Positions 1-9,761 of a stretch of 64,000 nucleotides of DNA are shown here, in pieces. The notes beneath the pieces were generated by a model. The model worked only from the letters and a program-made list of their open reading frames with translations, had not been told where the DNA came from and did not search any database. Source of the DNA: Burkholderia pyrrocinia (lineage in GTDB: Bacteria; Pseudomonadota; Gammaproteobacteria; Burkholderiales; Burkholderiaceae); NCBI RefSeq assembly GCF_003330765.1, contig NZ_CP024902.1, forward strand, positions 806,001-870,000. The letters are read 5' to 3'. The position numbers and the translations under genes are program-made. Within the stretch, counting starts at the first letter, position 1; each line of letters starts with the position of its first letter.

Positions 1-1542
1 GCGTATGAGGGCTTCGAAGCCGGATAGCGAGGATAGTGTATGAACCTCGTCGGAAATCTCGATTAGCGACGCGAGATCGGATTCGGTATCGACGATATCT
101 GCATTGCCGTTCGCCTCGACAACGCCCAGCCGGTTTCCGGACAATACATCCGGATGCGGTTTGTAAACGATAAATGCGTCGGGGCGCTGCAGGCGGACCT
201 GGTTCACGAGATCTTCAATCGTCGAGATGTTTCTCGTGCCGAGGCGAATGGATGCGTCGTCGGCGACTTGACCGGGGACGAGGATGACGGTTTTCCCGAC
301 CGGAGCGTGCCAGGTCGGACAGCGGCGGCCCAGATTGTATTTCGTCAATCCGGCGTTTGAGATAGTTTCGCGTAAGGCTCTGGCGCGAGAAAGTTCTGCG
401 TCGGCAAACTCCGCTTCGTTCAGGATCGCTGTGAGATCGCTCGGCCGGCTCGCATCGAAATAAATCCCTCTTCGGTCGATGACCTGACTGCAGGGCGCGA
501 CGTGATCCGAACCCAGGCCGGCCGAATGCAGGAAGCCATCCTCGATGCGGATCACGGGCGTCTCGGGTGGAAGGCCTGCCGACGAGCGAGCGCCCCAGAA
601 GGCGGCATATTCGCCCACGCGAAGTTCGTCGAGCCGATCGAGCCAGCGCAGTTGTGCTCCCGCAGCGGTGAGATAGGGTTTGGCGAACGTCCGTTTCCAC
701 AATTGGAAGCGGACGCCCGCAACCCTGCCCACATCGGCGAAACGCCGCGCGGTCGCACGGTGTGTCGCGATTGCGGCAAGCAACTTGTCCAGCTCGCCGA
801 TTGTCCCGGTCTCCGGATCGATGTATTGGGACAGGCGTACGAATATCGCGTCGAACAGGGTGCCAATTGTCGCACTGGCCTGGCGTGCCGGTTGATCGGC
901 ATCATCGTGCGTCAGGCCCCATCCTGCGTAATAGGGGTGGCCAAACACGTGGACCGGTACGCCGCACAATAGCGCCTGCATGCCTTCGGGAGCAGATACG
1001 GTGTAAACGTGCTGGAAATGGGGGAGCGACGCACACAACGAACCGAGCGGATCAATTGATCGCGAAACTGCGCATATCTCTGGATGACGGGCGGACAACC
1101 ATTCCGTGCGCTCGTTCGCGCCGCTGCGCGCGAGCCACAATTCCGCCACGGGGTGCGTGCTGCGCGCCGCCGAGACCATTCTTTTGAATGCCTGGTGGCG
1201 CATCGGAGGCGGTGTGCCGAAAGCGTCCGAGACCGGTTCGTCGATCAGCAGCACACGCTGCCTGGTCGACGCGGCCAGGTCGGGGTGGGGGCGCGACGGC
1301 GAAGCAGCAGGATCGAATACGCAGGCCGCGCGAAAGCGCTCCATCAACTGCTGCAAGTCGATCGTGTCGCTGTCGGGCGCGTGCTTCGCCAGCACGTTGT
1401 CGATGCAGCGGATCCACGTCTCCGTGGTGCGAATCGCAAGTGGCGCACAGAACCACGATAGTAACGGCCCGCGTTTGCGTGGCAGGATATCGTTCGTCCA
1501 TACGCCAGGGGCGTCGGCGGGCCGGTAGATGTTCTTCTTCAC
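1..1542 (-). CDS. wcbA: KpsC-type capsule linker beta-Kdo transferase (partial, C-terminus beyond left edge)
   Basis: The first 514 residues of a KpsC/WcbA-family protein. KpsC and KpsS add the beta-Kdo linker to lyso-phosphatidylglycerol at the cytoplasmic face of the inner membrane, on which ABC-exported capsules are built. The family is a tandem of two related modules. Module 1 (about residues 95-215) keeps VFGHPYYAGWGLT. Module 2 starts near residue 330 with IEDGFLHSAGLG, followed by LVPGQVADDASI, YKPHPDV and HTLSSLSGFEALIR at the window edge. The GTG start overlaps the stop of the upstream glycosyltransferase as GTGA, implying translational coupling; no strong ribosome site is seen. Module 1 looks more divergent than module 2. 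The assignment rests on motifs I read from my own translation. Confidence 0.85.
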   Translation of the reverse strand, partial: MKKNIYRPADAPGVWTNDILPRKRGPLLSWFCAPLAIRTTETWIRCIDNVLAKHAPDSDTIDLQQLMERFRAACVFDPAASPSRPHPDLAASTRQRVLLIDEPVSDAFGTPPPMRHQAFKRMVSAARSTHPVAELWLARSGANERTEWLSARHPEICAVSRSIDPLGSLCASLPHFQHVYTVSAPEGMQALLCGVPVHVFGHPYYAGWGLTHDDADQPARQASATIGTLFDAIFVRLSQYIDPETGTIGELDKLLAAIATHRATARRFADVGRVAGVRFQLWKRTFAKPYLTAAGAQLRWLDRLDELRVGEYAAFWGARSSAGLPPETPVIRIEDGFLHSAGLGSDHVAPCSQVIDRRGIYFDASRPSDLTAILNEAEFADAELSRARALRETISNAGLTKYNLGRRCPTWHAPVGKTVILVPGQVADDASIRLGTRNISTIEDLVNQVRLQRPDAFIVYKPHPDVLSGNRLGVVEANGNADIVDTESDLASLIEISDEVHTLSSLSGFEALIR

Positions 1543-2693
1543 GAAGACAGTGCGTTAATGAATGCGTCGACCTGGCGGAAATGGGTTTGCCAGGTGGGAA
1601 TATCGAAGTCTGCGATGCGGTCGAGCTGTGCGTTGCGCTCGGGGCTGCCGGTTTGTGCATATGCGAGAATGCGCGCGCACCAGCCCGGGCCATCGAATGG
1701 ATCGAGATAGTCCGGAATATCCCCGGCAATTTCATGAAACACCCCGAGATCGCTTGCCAGTACCGGGACGCCAAGCGTCAGCGCCTCGACGAGCGGCATG
1801 CCGTAGCCTTCCACGAAGGACGGGAATAATAATGCCCGCGCATGCTGCAGCCAGGCGCGCAATTGCGCGTCGCTGCAGTCGGAATGTTCTATGACGGCAT
1901 CCTGGATACTTTCGCAACGCTCGAGCATGTCAATGACGTTTTCGCATTCCCATCCGCGGCGACCGATAATGACGAGTTTGGGCGCTTGCGTACCGAGCCG
2001 GGCGACAAGCTTCCGCCAGATATGCAGCATGAACCAGTGGTTCTTGCGAGGCTCGATTGTACCGAGCATGACGAAGTAGGGTTGATCGAGTGGGCTGGGC
2101 ACACTGCCGTGCGAGGCGATTCCCGGCGCCAGACGGGCCACGACCGTAGGCGGCAACGACAGGTTGACGCGATGCGCTTCCGCGGTCAGTGCATCGAGTG
2201 TGTCCTGCGAGTTCATGATGAGGCCGTCGGCATGGCGCAGCGCGGTGTGGATGCGCGCGCGATGAACCGTGCCGACTCCCGGGCGACAGTATTCGGCATG
2301 CGTGATCGGTATCAGGTCGTGGATCATGAAGACTGACCGAATACCGCGACGTTTCATGGCTTGATAGTAGCGCGGCTGTTCCATGCCGTTGTGGCTGGTA
2401 TGCAGGAGAATGGCCTTTTCGAAGGTGCCGCTCACGGGTGTCAACAGACTGAAAGCCGATTGAACGCGTATTCGTGCCTTGGAGGGCGCGGTCGATTGCA
2501 GCAGCAGGCTGAATAGCCGGCGCGAATCCTGTTCGGACAGAATTTTGGAAAACCCCAAATCGCTGAGTACCGCCCGCGCGTTGCCGTGGTAGCGCTCCAC
2601 GTAGGCCAGGCCGACGCGATCCACACCGGTCGGTAATTGTCCTTTGGCGAGACGCGACAGGAGTCGAGATACGTCCAGAAATACGTTTAACAC
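1539..2693 (-). CDS. wcbB: GT4-family capsule glycosyltransferase
   Basis: A 384-residue retaining GT-B glycosyltransferase of family GT4, expected to add one sugar of the capsule repeat from a nucleotide-sugar donor in the cytoplasm. Visible motifs are an N-terminal FLDVSRLL...TGVDRV signature shared with two other transferase modules in this locus, HDLIPITH near the middle, the donor-side GTIEPRKN, and the EX7E motif in EGYGMPLVEAL. I start it at a GTG just before VLNVFLDVS, because any earlier start (ATG at 2831) adds about 46 residues of non-conserved sequence and runs into the divergent gene. It is coupled to the downstream kpsC-like gene by a GTGA overlap. The sugar added cannot be told; wcbB is the positional name in B. 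pseudomallei. Confidence 0.85.
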   Translation of the reverse strand: MLNVFLDVSRLLSRLAKGQLPTGVDRVGLAYVERYHGNARAVLSDLGFSKILSEQDSRRLFSLLLQSTAPSKARIRVQSAFSLLTPVSGTFEKAILLHTSHNGMEQPRYYQAMKRRGIRSVFMIHDLIPITHAEYCRPGVGTVHRARIHTALRHADGLIMNSQDTLDALTAEAHRVNLSLPPTVVARLAPGIASHGSVPSPLDQPYFVMLGTIEPRKNHWFMLHIWRKLVARLGTQAPKLVIIGRRGWECENVIDMLERCESIQDAVIEHSDCSDAQLRAWLQHARALLFPSFVEGYGMPLVEALTLGVPVLASDLGVFHEIAGDIPDYLDPFDGPGWCARILAYAQTGSPERNAQLDRIADFDIPTWQTHFRQVDAFINALSS

Positions 2694-2813
2694 GGATGAA
2701 ATATTTTGTCGTGACGGATGGGACGTATGCGAGTAGCAACGGATGGATCGAGGAATTCTGCCAATCGCGCGCAAATATATTCTACATCGTGAGACAATCC
2801 AAGCCGATTCTAG
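2694..2813. promoter_or_regulatory. Divergent promoter region between wcbB and wcbC
   Basis: A short spacer separates two divergent capsule genes, so promoters for both are expected here. On the plus strand a TATATT (2776-2781) lies about 33 bp before the first wcbC ATG and could be a -10 element, but no good -35 is at the right distance. The local sequence is AT-richer than the flanking genes. No operator repeat is obvious. Confidence 0.4.
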
Positions 2814-4007
2814 ATGATGACCGGAACGCATCAAAACATGGCAAGTTTCTATCGTCGTACATATCTGGCTTGGGCCGTATGCTGTGCCGTCGGTCTGAGC
2901 GCCTGCTCAGCCATTCCGACCTCTGGGCCCAGCCGGTCCCAAGTCAATAGCGCGGCCACCGAAAGCAATCCGGCGGGAATCCAAATCGTCGATCTCACAG
3001 ACGAAGTGGCGCGCAAACTTTTTGCCGAGCGCAAGCTAAGCGATTTCGTCGATGTCCTGGGAGACGGGGCGCAATTCAGTCAGCGGTTCGGGGTCGGCGA
3101 CAGTCTTTCCGTGTTGATCTGGGAGGCGCCACCGGCGACGCTGTTTTCAGCAGGTGAAATGGACGCCAAGTCCGGTGTGACAAGCGGATCGCGCATGACG
3201 ACGCTGCCGGCTCAAACCGTTGATGGTGAGGGGAACATTCGTATCCCGTTCATTGGTGCGGTAAAAGCGGCCGGGCGGACGCCGGCGCAGCTTGAACAAT
3301 ACATCACGGCCCGGCTCAAGGGCATGGCGCATGATCCCCAGGTGCTGGTGAAACTCGATCGCAACGAGACCTCGTATGTCACGATTGTGGGAGATGTGGC
3401 GAGCAGCAACAGGATGCAGCTCAGCGCACGCGGCGAGCGCGTGCTTGATGCTCTGGCTTCTGCAGGGGGCGTCCGGCAGCCGATCGACAAGATCACGATT
3501 CAGGTGACGCGTGGCAATGTCGTGGCGTCGCTTCCGCTTGCAACCGTGATTCGCGATCCGCGTCAAAATGTACCGTTACGCGCGGGAGACGTGGTTACCG
3601 CGTTGTTCCAGCCTTACAGCTTTACGTCCCTGGGTGCCACGGGCAAGAATCAGGAAATCAACTTCGAAGCGCAGGGCATTACCCTGGCACAGGCGCTCGC
3701 GCGAGCTGGCGGCCTGGAAGACTCGCGTGCGGATGCGCAAGGCGTGTTCATCTTCCGTTTCGAGGATGCTGGTGCGCTCGATTGGCAGTCCAAGCCGGTG
3801 CGTACCACGACGGATAACAAGGTTCCTGTGATTTATCGGGTGAACTTGCGTGATCCTGGTTCGTTTTTTGTTGCCCAGAATTTCATGGTGGACAACAAGG
3901 ACCTGATTTACGTGTCGAATGCGCCTGTTACGGAGCTCCAGAAGATGTTGAACCTGGTGTTTACTGTTGCATATCCGGTCGTGACCGGGGTGCAGTCGTT
4001 CAAGTAA
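2814..4007 (+). CDS. wcbC: Capsule polysaccharide export outer-membrane lipoprotein (OPX family)
   Basis: A Wza/KpsD/BexD-type export protein, the outer-membrane channel through which the ABC-exported capsule leaves the periplasm. The N-terminus carries a lipoprotein signal with lipobox GLSAC. If translation begins at the third ATG (2838, MASFYRRTY) the signal is 22 residues and the lipidated cysteine is residue 23, the more natural length; the reported first ATG is the upper bound. The Poly_export domain follows (GVGDSLSVLIWE, then DGEGNIRIPFIGAV) with SLBB-like repeats (VTIVGDVASS, DALASAGGV, QALARAGGL). It reads away from wcbB, heads the gmd-rmd-wzm-wzt gene run, and should work with WcbD and Wzm/Wzt. 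Length is typical for the BexD branch. Confidence 0.92.
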   Translation: MMTGTHQNMASFYRRTYLAWAVCCAVGLSACSAIPTSGPSRSQVNSAATESNPAGIQIVDLTDEVARKLFAERKLSDFVDVLGDGAQFSQRFGVGDSLSVLIWEAPPATLFSAGEMDAKSGVTSGSRMTTLPAQTVDGEGNIRIPFIGAVKAAGRTPAQLEQYITARLKGMAHDPQVLVKLDRNETSYVTIVGDVASSNRMQLSARGERVLDALASAGGVRQPIDKITIQVTRGNVVASLPLATVIRDPRQNVPLRAGDVVTALFQPYSFTSLGATGKNQEINFEAQGITLAQALARAGGLEDSRADAQGVFIFRFEDAGALDWQSKPVRTTTDNKVPVIYRVNLRDPGSFFVAQNFMVDNKDLIYVSNAPVTELQKMLNLVFTVAYPVVTGVQSFK

Positions 4008-4139
4008 TTTGAGGATTGAGTCATTCGATCGTTATGTGACGTGGCGCGGCGTCATTCAATTCAGAGTGCGGAAATATTTAATTGTGTAATCGCACGATTG
4101 TATGTTTCGACGCATTGGTGATCTGAAGTATTTTTTTGA

Positions 4140-5189
<1,050 letters not shown>

Positions 5190-5194
5190 CTCTC

Positions 5195-6097
5195 ATGGCG
5201 AAAGTCCTGATCACCGGGGTACACGGCTTTACCGGCCGCTTCCTGTCGGATTTTCTCGTCGCGGCAGGCCACGAGGTATGTGGCTTTGGTCATCGGCAGG
5301 ACGTTGATTCGCAAGCGACGACTCGTGTCGTCGACCTGCTGGATCGCTCCCAAGTCGTACAGGCCCTTGAGGAAATCAGGCCCGATGTCGTTGTGCATCT
5401 GGCCGCCATCGCGTTTGTAGCACATGGAGACGCGCGCGCAATTTACGACACCAACGTGGTCGGTACGCGGAATCTGCTGGATGCCGTGTGCGCATCCGGA
5501 TGCACTCCTCGATCGGTGCTGCTGGCGAGTAGCGCGAACGTTTATGGCAACTCGGATCGAGAAGTCTTGAATGAAGAGACGCCTGTCTGTCCCGCGAACG
5601 ACTATGCCGTTAGCAAGATTGCGATGGAGTTCATGGCCAGACTGTGGATGGACAAACTTCCCATCACCATCGTCCGGCCGTTCAACTATACAGGTGTCGG
5701 GCAGTCGACCAGTTTTCTGTTGCCAAAAATCGTTGAACACTTCCGTGATCGGCGACCGGTAATCGAACTCGGCAATGTTGACGTGATTCGGGATTTCTCC
5801 GATGTCAGGTCGGTGGTCGCAGCCTATGCGCGGCTGATTGACGGCAGTTTTGCGGGGCAAACGTTCAATGTCTGTTCCGGCCGCGGCTATGCGTTGCGCA
5901 AAGTGTTGGCCATGGCGGAACAAATTACCGGGCACCATCTCGAGATTCGTGTCAATCCGCAGTTTGTTCGCGCCAACGAAGTGTATAAATTGATTGGTTC
6001 GAACGAGAGATTGCGTGTGGCCACCGGCTGGGAGCCGGATTCCGACCTGGATAAAACGCTTGAGTGGATGCTCGCGAGAACGAATGTCAAGCAATGA
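5195..6097 (+). CDS. rmd: GDP-4-dehydro-6-deoxy-D-mannose reductase
   Basis: An NAD(P)-dependent reductase of the extended SDR family that reduces the Gmd product to GDP-D-rhamnose. It shows GVHGFTGRFLSDFL at the N-terminus, LLASSANVYG around the catalytic serine, and YAVSKIAME as the YxxxK pair, then VRPFNYTG and RDFSDVR typical of Rmd/GMER enzymes. The alternative product, GDP-6-deoxy-D-talose, is made by closely related reductases and cannot be excluded from sequence alone. It starts 5 bp after gmd and is surely co-transcribed with it. The implication is a capsule containing D-rhamnose rather than the 6-deoxy-heptose of B. pseudomallei CPS I. Confidence 0.9.
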   Translation: MAKVLITGVHGFTGRFLSDFLVAAGHEVCGFGHRQDVDSQATTRVVDLLDRSQVVQALEEIRPDVVVHLAAIAFVAHGDARAIYDTNVVGTRNLLDAVCASGCTPRSVLLASSANVYGNSDREVLNEETPVCPANDYAVSKIAMEFMARLWMDKLPITIVRPFNYTGVGQSTSFLLPKIVEHFRDRRPVIELGNVDVIRDFSDVRSVVAAYARLIDGSFAGQTFNVCSGRGYALRKVLAMAEQITGHHLEIRVNPQFVRANEVYKLIGSNERLRVATGWEPDSDLDKTLEWMLARTNVKQ

Positions 6098-6234
6098 GCC
6101 GATGGCTGTCCATCTCACCTCGCAATCCGCTGAAGCATCTGGTGGCTTGCGAGTTGGGCGGGTCGGCCGGAGCGATTTTTATCTCTGTATCCGATGCATG
6201 CCGTTATGGTTTCTCAACGAGCGCGGCCAGGTAG
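6094..6234 (+). CDS. Possible 46-residue small ORF or gene remnant between rmd and wzm
   Basis: A small reading frame whose ATG overlaps the rmd stop (ATGA), beginning MSRWLSISPRNPLKHL and ending at a TAG 17 bp before the wzm start. The arrangement is that of a coupled operon gene, and the start of the peptide resembles the N-terminus of a larger cytoplasmic protein. It could be the stub of a gene lost when the sugar genes were rearranged, or chance. I recognise no family, and coding potential cannot be judged over this length. Confidence 0.25.
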   Translation: MSRWLSISPRNPLKHLVACELGGSAGAIFISVSDACRYGFSTSAAR

Positions 6235-6250
6235 AGATGGGTTATACGGA

Positions 6251-7042
6251 ATGAAGCACGATACACCACTTAGACGATCCATCGAAATTCAGATCAGAGT
6301 GATCGGTGCACTCCTGATGCGGGAAATCATTACGCGTTACGGGAGACATAACGTTGGGTTCGTCTGGCTATTTGGTGAGCCGATGATGTTTACGTTAGGT
6401 GTCATCGGTTTGTGGACGGCCACCAAGGCAGTCCACGGCTCAGGCCTGCCGATCGCTGCCTTCGCATTGTCGGGCTATTCGTCAGTCCTGTTGTGGCGGA
6501 ATTGCGTTAACCGCTGCTGTCTCGCCATACTTCCGAATCACAGTCTCCTGTTTCACCGGAACGTGCGCGTGATCGATTTGTTCATTTCACGGGCGATACT
6601 TGAGATTGCAGGCGCAACAATTTCAATATTCACGTTGACGATATTGTTTGTAACGCTCGGCATCATGTCGATGCCAAGTGACATCACTTTAATTCTCATG
6701 GGTTGGTTTCTGCTTGCATTTTTTGCAATCGGGCTTGGATTTGCGATTGGGGCATTGAGCGAGCGCAGCGAGATGTCGGAACGGATCTGGCATACAGTTT
6801 CTTATCTGCTGTTCGCGTTGTCCGGTGCGCTGTTCATGGTCGACTGGTTGCCGAAGAAGATGCAGCAGTACGTATTGCTTCTGCCCATGGTGCATGGTGT
6901 GGAAATGATGCGGGCAGGCTACTTCGGTGAACTCGTCAAACCGCATTACAGCGTGTCCTACGTCGTGATATTCGATGCCATTTTGATGCTCGTCGGCCTG
7001 TTTCTGGTGGCCGAAACCGGCAAGCGAGTCGAACCCGAATGA
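6251..7042 (+). CDS. wzm: Capsule ABC-transporter permease (KpsM/Wzm type)
   Basis: The membrane subunit of the ABC transporter that moves the finished, lipid-linked capsule chain across the inner membrane. It has 263 residues, the KpsM/BexB size, with an ABC-2 permease pattern: a charged amphipathic N-terminus ([18 protein letters not shown], the family signature), about six hydrophobic segments (for example around [39 protein letters not shown]), and the late FGELV/HYSVSY loop. I chose ATG 6251 because upstream in-frame codons (from 6194) add a non-conserved tail. Its stop overlaps the ATPase gene start. Confidence 0.93.
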   Translation: MKHDTPLRRSIEIQIRVIGALLMREIITRYGRHNVGFVWLFGEPMMFTLGVIGLWTATKAVHGSGLPIAAFALSGYSSVLLWRNCVNRCCLAILPNHSLLFHRNVRVIDLFISRAILEIAGATISIFTLTILFVTLGIMSMPSDITLILMGWFLLAFFAIGLGFAIGALSERSEMSERIWHTVSYLLFALSGALFMVDWLPKKMQQYVLLLPMVHGVEMMRAGYFGELVKPHYSVSYVVIFDAILMLVGLFLVAETGKRVEPE

Positions 7043-7692
7043 TTGCACTGGAAAACGTCACCAAGGTCTATCGGACCCGCCAGGGTTCGCGCGCGGTTCT
7101 CGATCGTATCAGCCTGAAGGTTGAGCGCGGAGAGAAAATTGGTATTCTCGGACGCAACGGCGCCGGCAAGTCGACCATGATCCGGCTGGTTAGTGGTGCG
7201 GAACCACCGACCAGCGGGATGGTTCGACGTGGCATGAGCGTATCGTGGCCGCTGGCATTCGCAGGCGCATTCCAGGGCAGCCTGACCGGTCTGGATAATC
7301 TTCGCTTCATCTGTCGAGTATATGGCGCCGATTCGAAGGCGGCCGAGCCTTTCGTTCAGGAGTTTTCCGAACTAGGTTATTACCTGAGAGAGCCCGTCAA
7401 GACGTATTCGGCGGGTATGCGTGCTCGCCTGGCGTTTGCATTATCGATGGCTATCGAGTTCGATTGTTTCTTGATTGATGAAATCATTGCGGTTGGTGAC
7501 AGCAGGTTTCACGCGAAATGTCATACTGAACTCTTTGAAAAGCGGCGTGATCGGGCATTGATTATCGTCAGTCACGATGCCGGATATATTCGTGAGCATT
7601 GCGATCGTGCTGCGGTTCTCGTTCAGGGGAAGTTGCATCAATTCGCACATGTCGACGAAGCCTACGAGTTTTACCAGAATGGTTCGAATTAA
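7039..7692 (+). CDS. wzt: Capsule ABC-transporter ATPase (KpsT/Wzt type)
   Basis: The nucleotide-binding subunit that powers capsule export. Motifs in order are Walker [10 protein letters not shown] (about residues 39-47), an ABC signature of the KpsT type ([15 protein letters not shown]), Walker B FDCFLIDE, the D-loop region AVGDSRF, and the switch histidine in IIVSHD. At 217 residues it lacks the C-terminal carbohydrate-binding domain of O-antigen Wzt proteins, so it belongs to the KpsT/BexA capsule branch that does not recognise a terminal sugar modification by itself. It overlaps wzm by 4 bp (ATGA). Confidence 0.95.
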   Translation: MIALENVTKVYRTRQGSRAVLDRISLKVERGEKIGILGRNGAGKSTMIRLVSGAEPPTSGMVRRGMSVSWPLAFAGAFQGSLTGLDNLRFICRVYGADSKAAEPFVQEFSELGYYLREPVKTYSAGMRARLAFALSMAIEFDCFLIDEIIAVGDSRFHAKCHTELFEKRRDRALIIVSHDAGYIREHCDRAAVLVQGKLHQFAHVDEAYEFYQNGSN

Positions 7693-7727
7693 TTGAATCT
7701 TAAATTTTCGAATTTGGTCGTTTCGTG

Positions 7728-9014
7728 ATGTGGAAAATGATGCGGTTGCATCTTCTCCAGCTGCTTGCCGTTCATTTCCACGGGGCTTGGGTGAAGTACG
7801 CCCGCCAAGGCATTGCGTCGTTGCGGGTCGTACAGGATGACGGAAGTGGGCCGCAGCACAGGGGCAGGTGGCTGCTTGTTGATGTCTCGATCTTGGCGAT
7901 GTACGACGCGGGGACTGGCATTCAGCGCGTTGTTCGCTCCATTGCGATCGAATTGCTGCGTGCTCCCCCGGATGGTTTTGAAGTCAAGCTGGTCAGAGCC
8001 ACGCGCAAGCTCGACTATCGTCATGTCGAGCTGCGGTGCCCGGCCGGAGACGACGATCGCTTGCCATTGCGGACGCTCGATCTTCCGGTAAATGCTCAAC
8101 GCGGCGACATTTTTCTCGGCCTGGACTTCAGCAGCCGAATCATCCCGACGAGACTGCGTGAATTATTGTCATGGCGACGAATCGGGGTGAAATGTGCATT
8201 CGTCGTCTACGATCTGATCCCGGCCCAACATCCGCAGTGGTTCACGAAAAAAGGCAGAGGGTATTATCAAAAGTGGTTGAGAGCAATCTCGATTCACTCC
8301 GATATGCTTTGCTGTATTTCGAATGCGGTAGCCGTCGATGCTCGTCATTGGATTTCGTCGAAATTTGGTATCGGCGATGACGAGATTCAGCTTCGATGGT
8401 TTCATCTTGGCGCGTCGTTCGGCGAGGCACCCATCGAACCGGTTCAGTCGGTAATCGTTCAAGCCGACAGAGGCGAAGCCGCGCTCGCGCGATCCTTGTT
8501 GATGGTCGGAACCGTCGAGCCGAGGAAGGGGCATGACCAAGTGCTGTGCGCCGTGGAGGAATTGTGGCGGCGAGGGTGCGATGTCGTACTGGTGGTGGCG
8601 GGGCGGCAGGGCTGGAATGTCGAATCGTTTGCCGCACGTCTGCGCGCGCATCCCGAGAACGGCAAGCGGATCGTCTGGTTGGAAAATGTCAGCGACGGCC
8701 AGTTGGGATGGCTCTACAAGAATCTCGCCGGACTGGTGATGGCGTCGATGGCCGAGGGATTTGGCCTGCCCCTCGTCGAGGCGATGCATTACGGAATGCC
8801 TATTTTGGCGCGGGATCTGCCGGTGTTCAGAGAAATCGCCGCAGCGTCTGCAGCGTATTTTCGTGACGATCATCCGATTCCGCTCGCGGATCGAATATAC
8901 GAATGGATGAACGATCAGAAAGCGGAAAGGACGCCCCCGATAGACCAGACGAGGTTGCTTGACTGGCAGGAAAGCACAAATTGGCTGATCAGCCATCTGA
9001 ACGAGCTGGCCTGA
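7728..9014 (+). CDS. GT4-family capsule glycosyltransferase
   Basis: A 428-residue GT-B transferase. The N-terminal domain begins with WLLVDVSILAMYDAGTGIQRV, the DVS...TGIxRV signature also found in wcbB and in the second module of the large transferase at 16786-19713. Then come VVYDLIPAQHP, the donor motif GTVEPRKGH, and the EX7E motif in EGFGLPLVEAM. It probably adds one residue of the repeat, perhaps a D-rhamnose or mannose, since GDP-sugars are made next door, but that is inference. An in-frame GTG directly precedes the ATG I use. It follows wzt after 35 bp of AT-rich DNA and ends a run of plus-strand genes; 750 bp without a gene follow. Confidence 0.85.
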   Translation: MWKMMRLHLLQLLAVHFHGAWVKYARQGIASLRVVQDDGSGPQHRGRWLLVDVSILAMYDAGTGIQRVVRSIAIELLRAPPDGFEVKLVRATRKLDYRHVELRCPAGDDDRLPLRTLDLPVNAQRGDIFLGLDFSSRIIPTRLRELLSWRRIGVKCAFVVYDLIPAQHPQWFTKKGRGYYQKWLRAISIHSDMLCCISNAVAVDARHWISSKFGIGDDEIQLRWFHLGASFGEAPIEPVQSVIVQADRGEAALARSLLMVGTVEPRKGHDQVLCAVEELWRRGCDVVLVVAGRQGWNVESFAARLRAHPENGKRIVWLENVSDGQLGWLYKNLAGLVMASMAEGFGLPLVEAMHYGMPILARDLPVFREIAAASAAYFRDDHPIPLADRIYEWMNDQKAERTPPIDQTRLLDWQESTNWLISHLNELA

Positions 9015-9761
9015 CGGGCACGGCCCTGGGCCAGATGACGAACCTGGTCAGCGGCATCGTCAGTCGGGACGATCGGCCACCGGGCAATGTATTGCGTCTC
9101 GCGTTTCCGCGGGCACTCGGCGTGACGGATCGTCGCGTCGACAGCAGGTTCCCGATTAGCCAAACCGGTCGACAGCCTTGCCCGGGTTCCGGAGATTGCT
9201 GTAACGAAGAGCATCAGGGCTGGCGTGAGATTGCTTTGCGTGCGAAGGTGCCCGACTTCAAGGTGCCGCGTCGCACGGCGGCAATCGACGCAATTTCAAC
9301 AGTCTTTCGCCGAAATTTCACGATTTTGGCGTCGTCGTCGCATCGACACAATTATCGCGAGACTTTGCTGATATTCTTCGTCTATTGCAACGTAAAGTCA
9401 TCGAAATGGCTCGATTCGTTCGTCCCGGCTCGGGTGTGTGTTCAGCAGGATGAAGGCTTGTGAAGTGCTCGATTGTGCCCTTGTCACGAGCCAGCCCGGC
9501 AGGAAATCGAGTTTGCCGGGAACGGTTCGTGGTGGAGGTGTCAGTCGCTCGATTCGAGGCGATGGGGCGCTGGCGCATGTTGTGCGGACATTCCCGTGCG
9601 GTGCTGCTGACCATGGGCATTGGCGACCGGCCGGGGCATCGGCTAGTTCCTACACGCAGTGCTTCAGCACCGAGAGACTCATACGCTGGCGGTTCACGCC
9701 AAAGATGAGCGGTCCGGGAGCAGAGATTAGCTGTATCAGTCAGAACATGTGAAGGGGAAAC
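9015..9761. other. Long spacer without a convincing gene
   Basis: About 750 bp between the glycosyltransferase and the GSCFA gene. Short open frames exist on both strands, but none has a recognisable protein or a plausible start site, and codon use is unlike the neighbours. The last 30 bp carry a good ribosome site (AAGGGG) for the next gene. The length is unusual for this otherwise compact locus, and it may be the scar of a lost gene. Confidence 0.5.
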
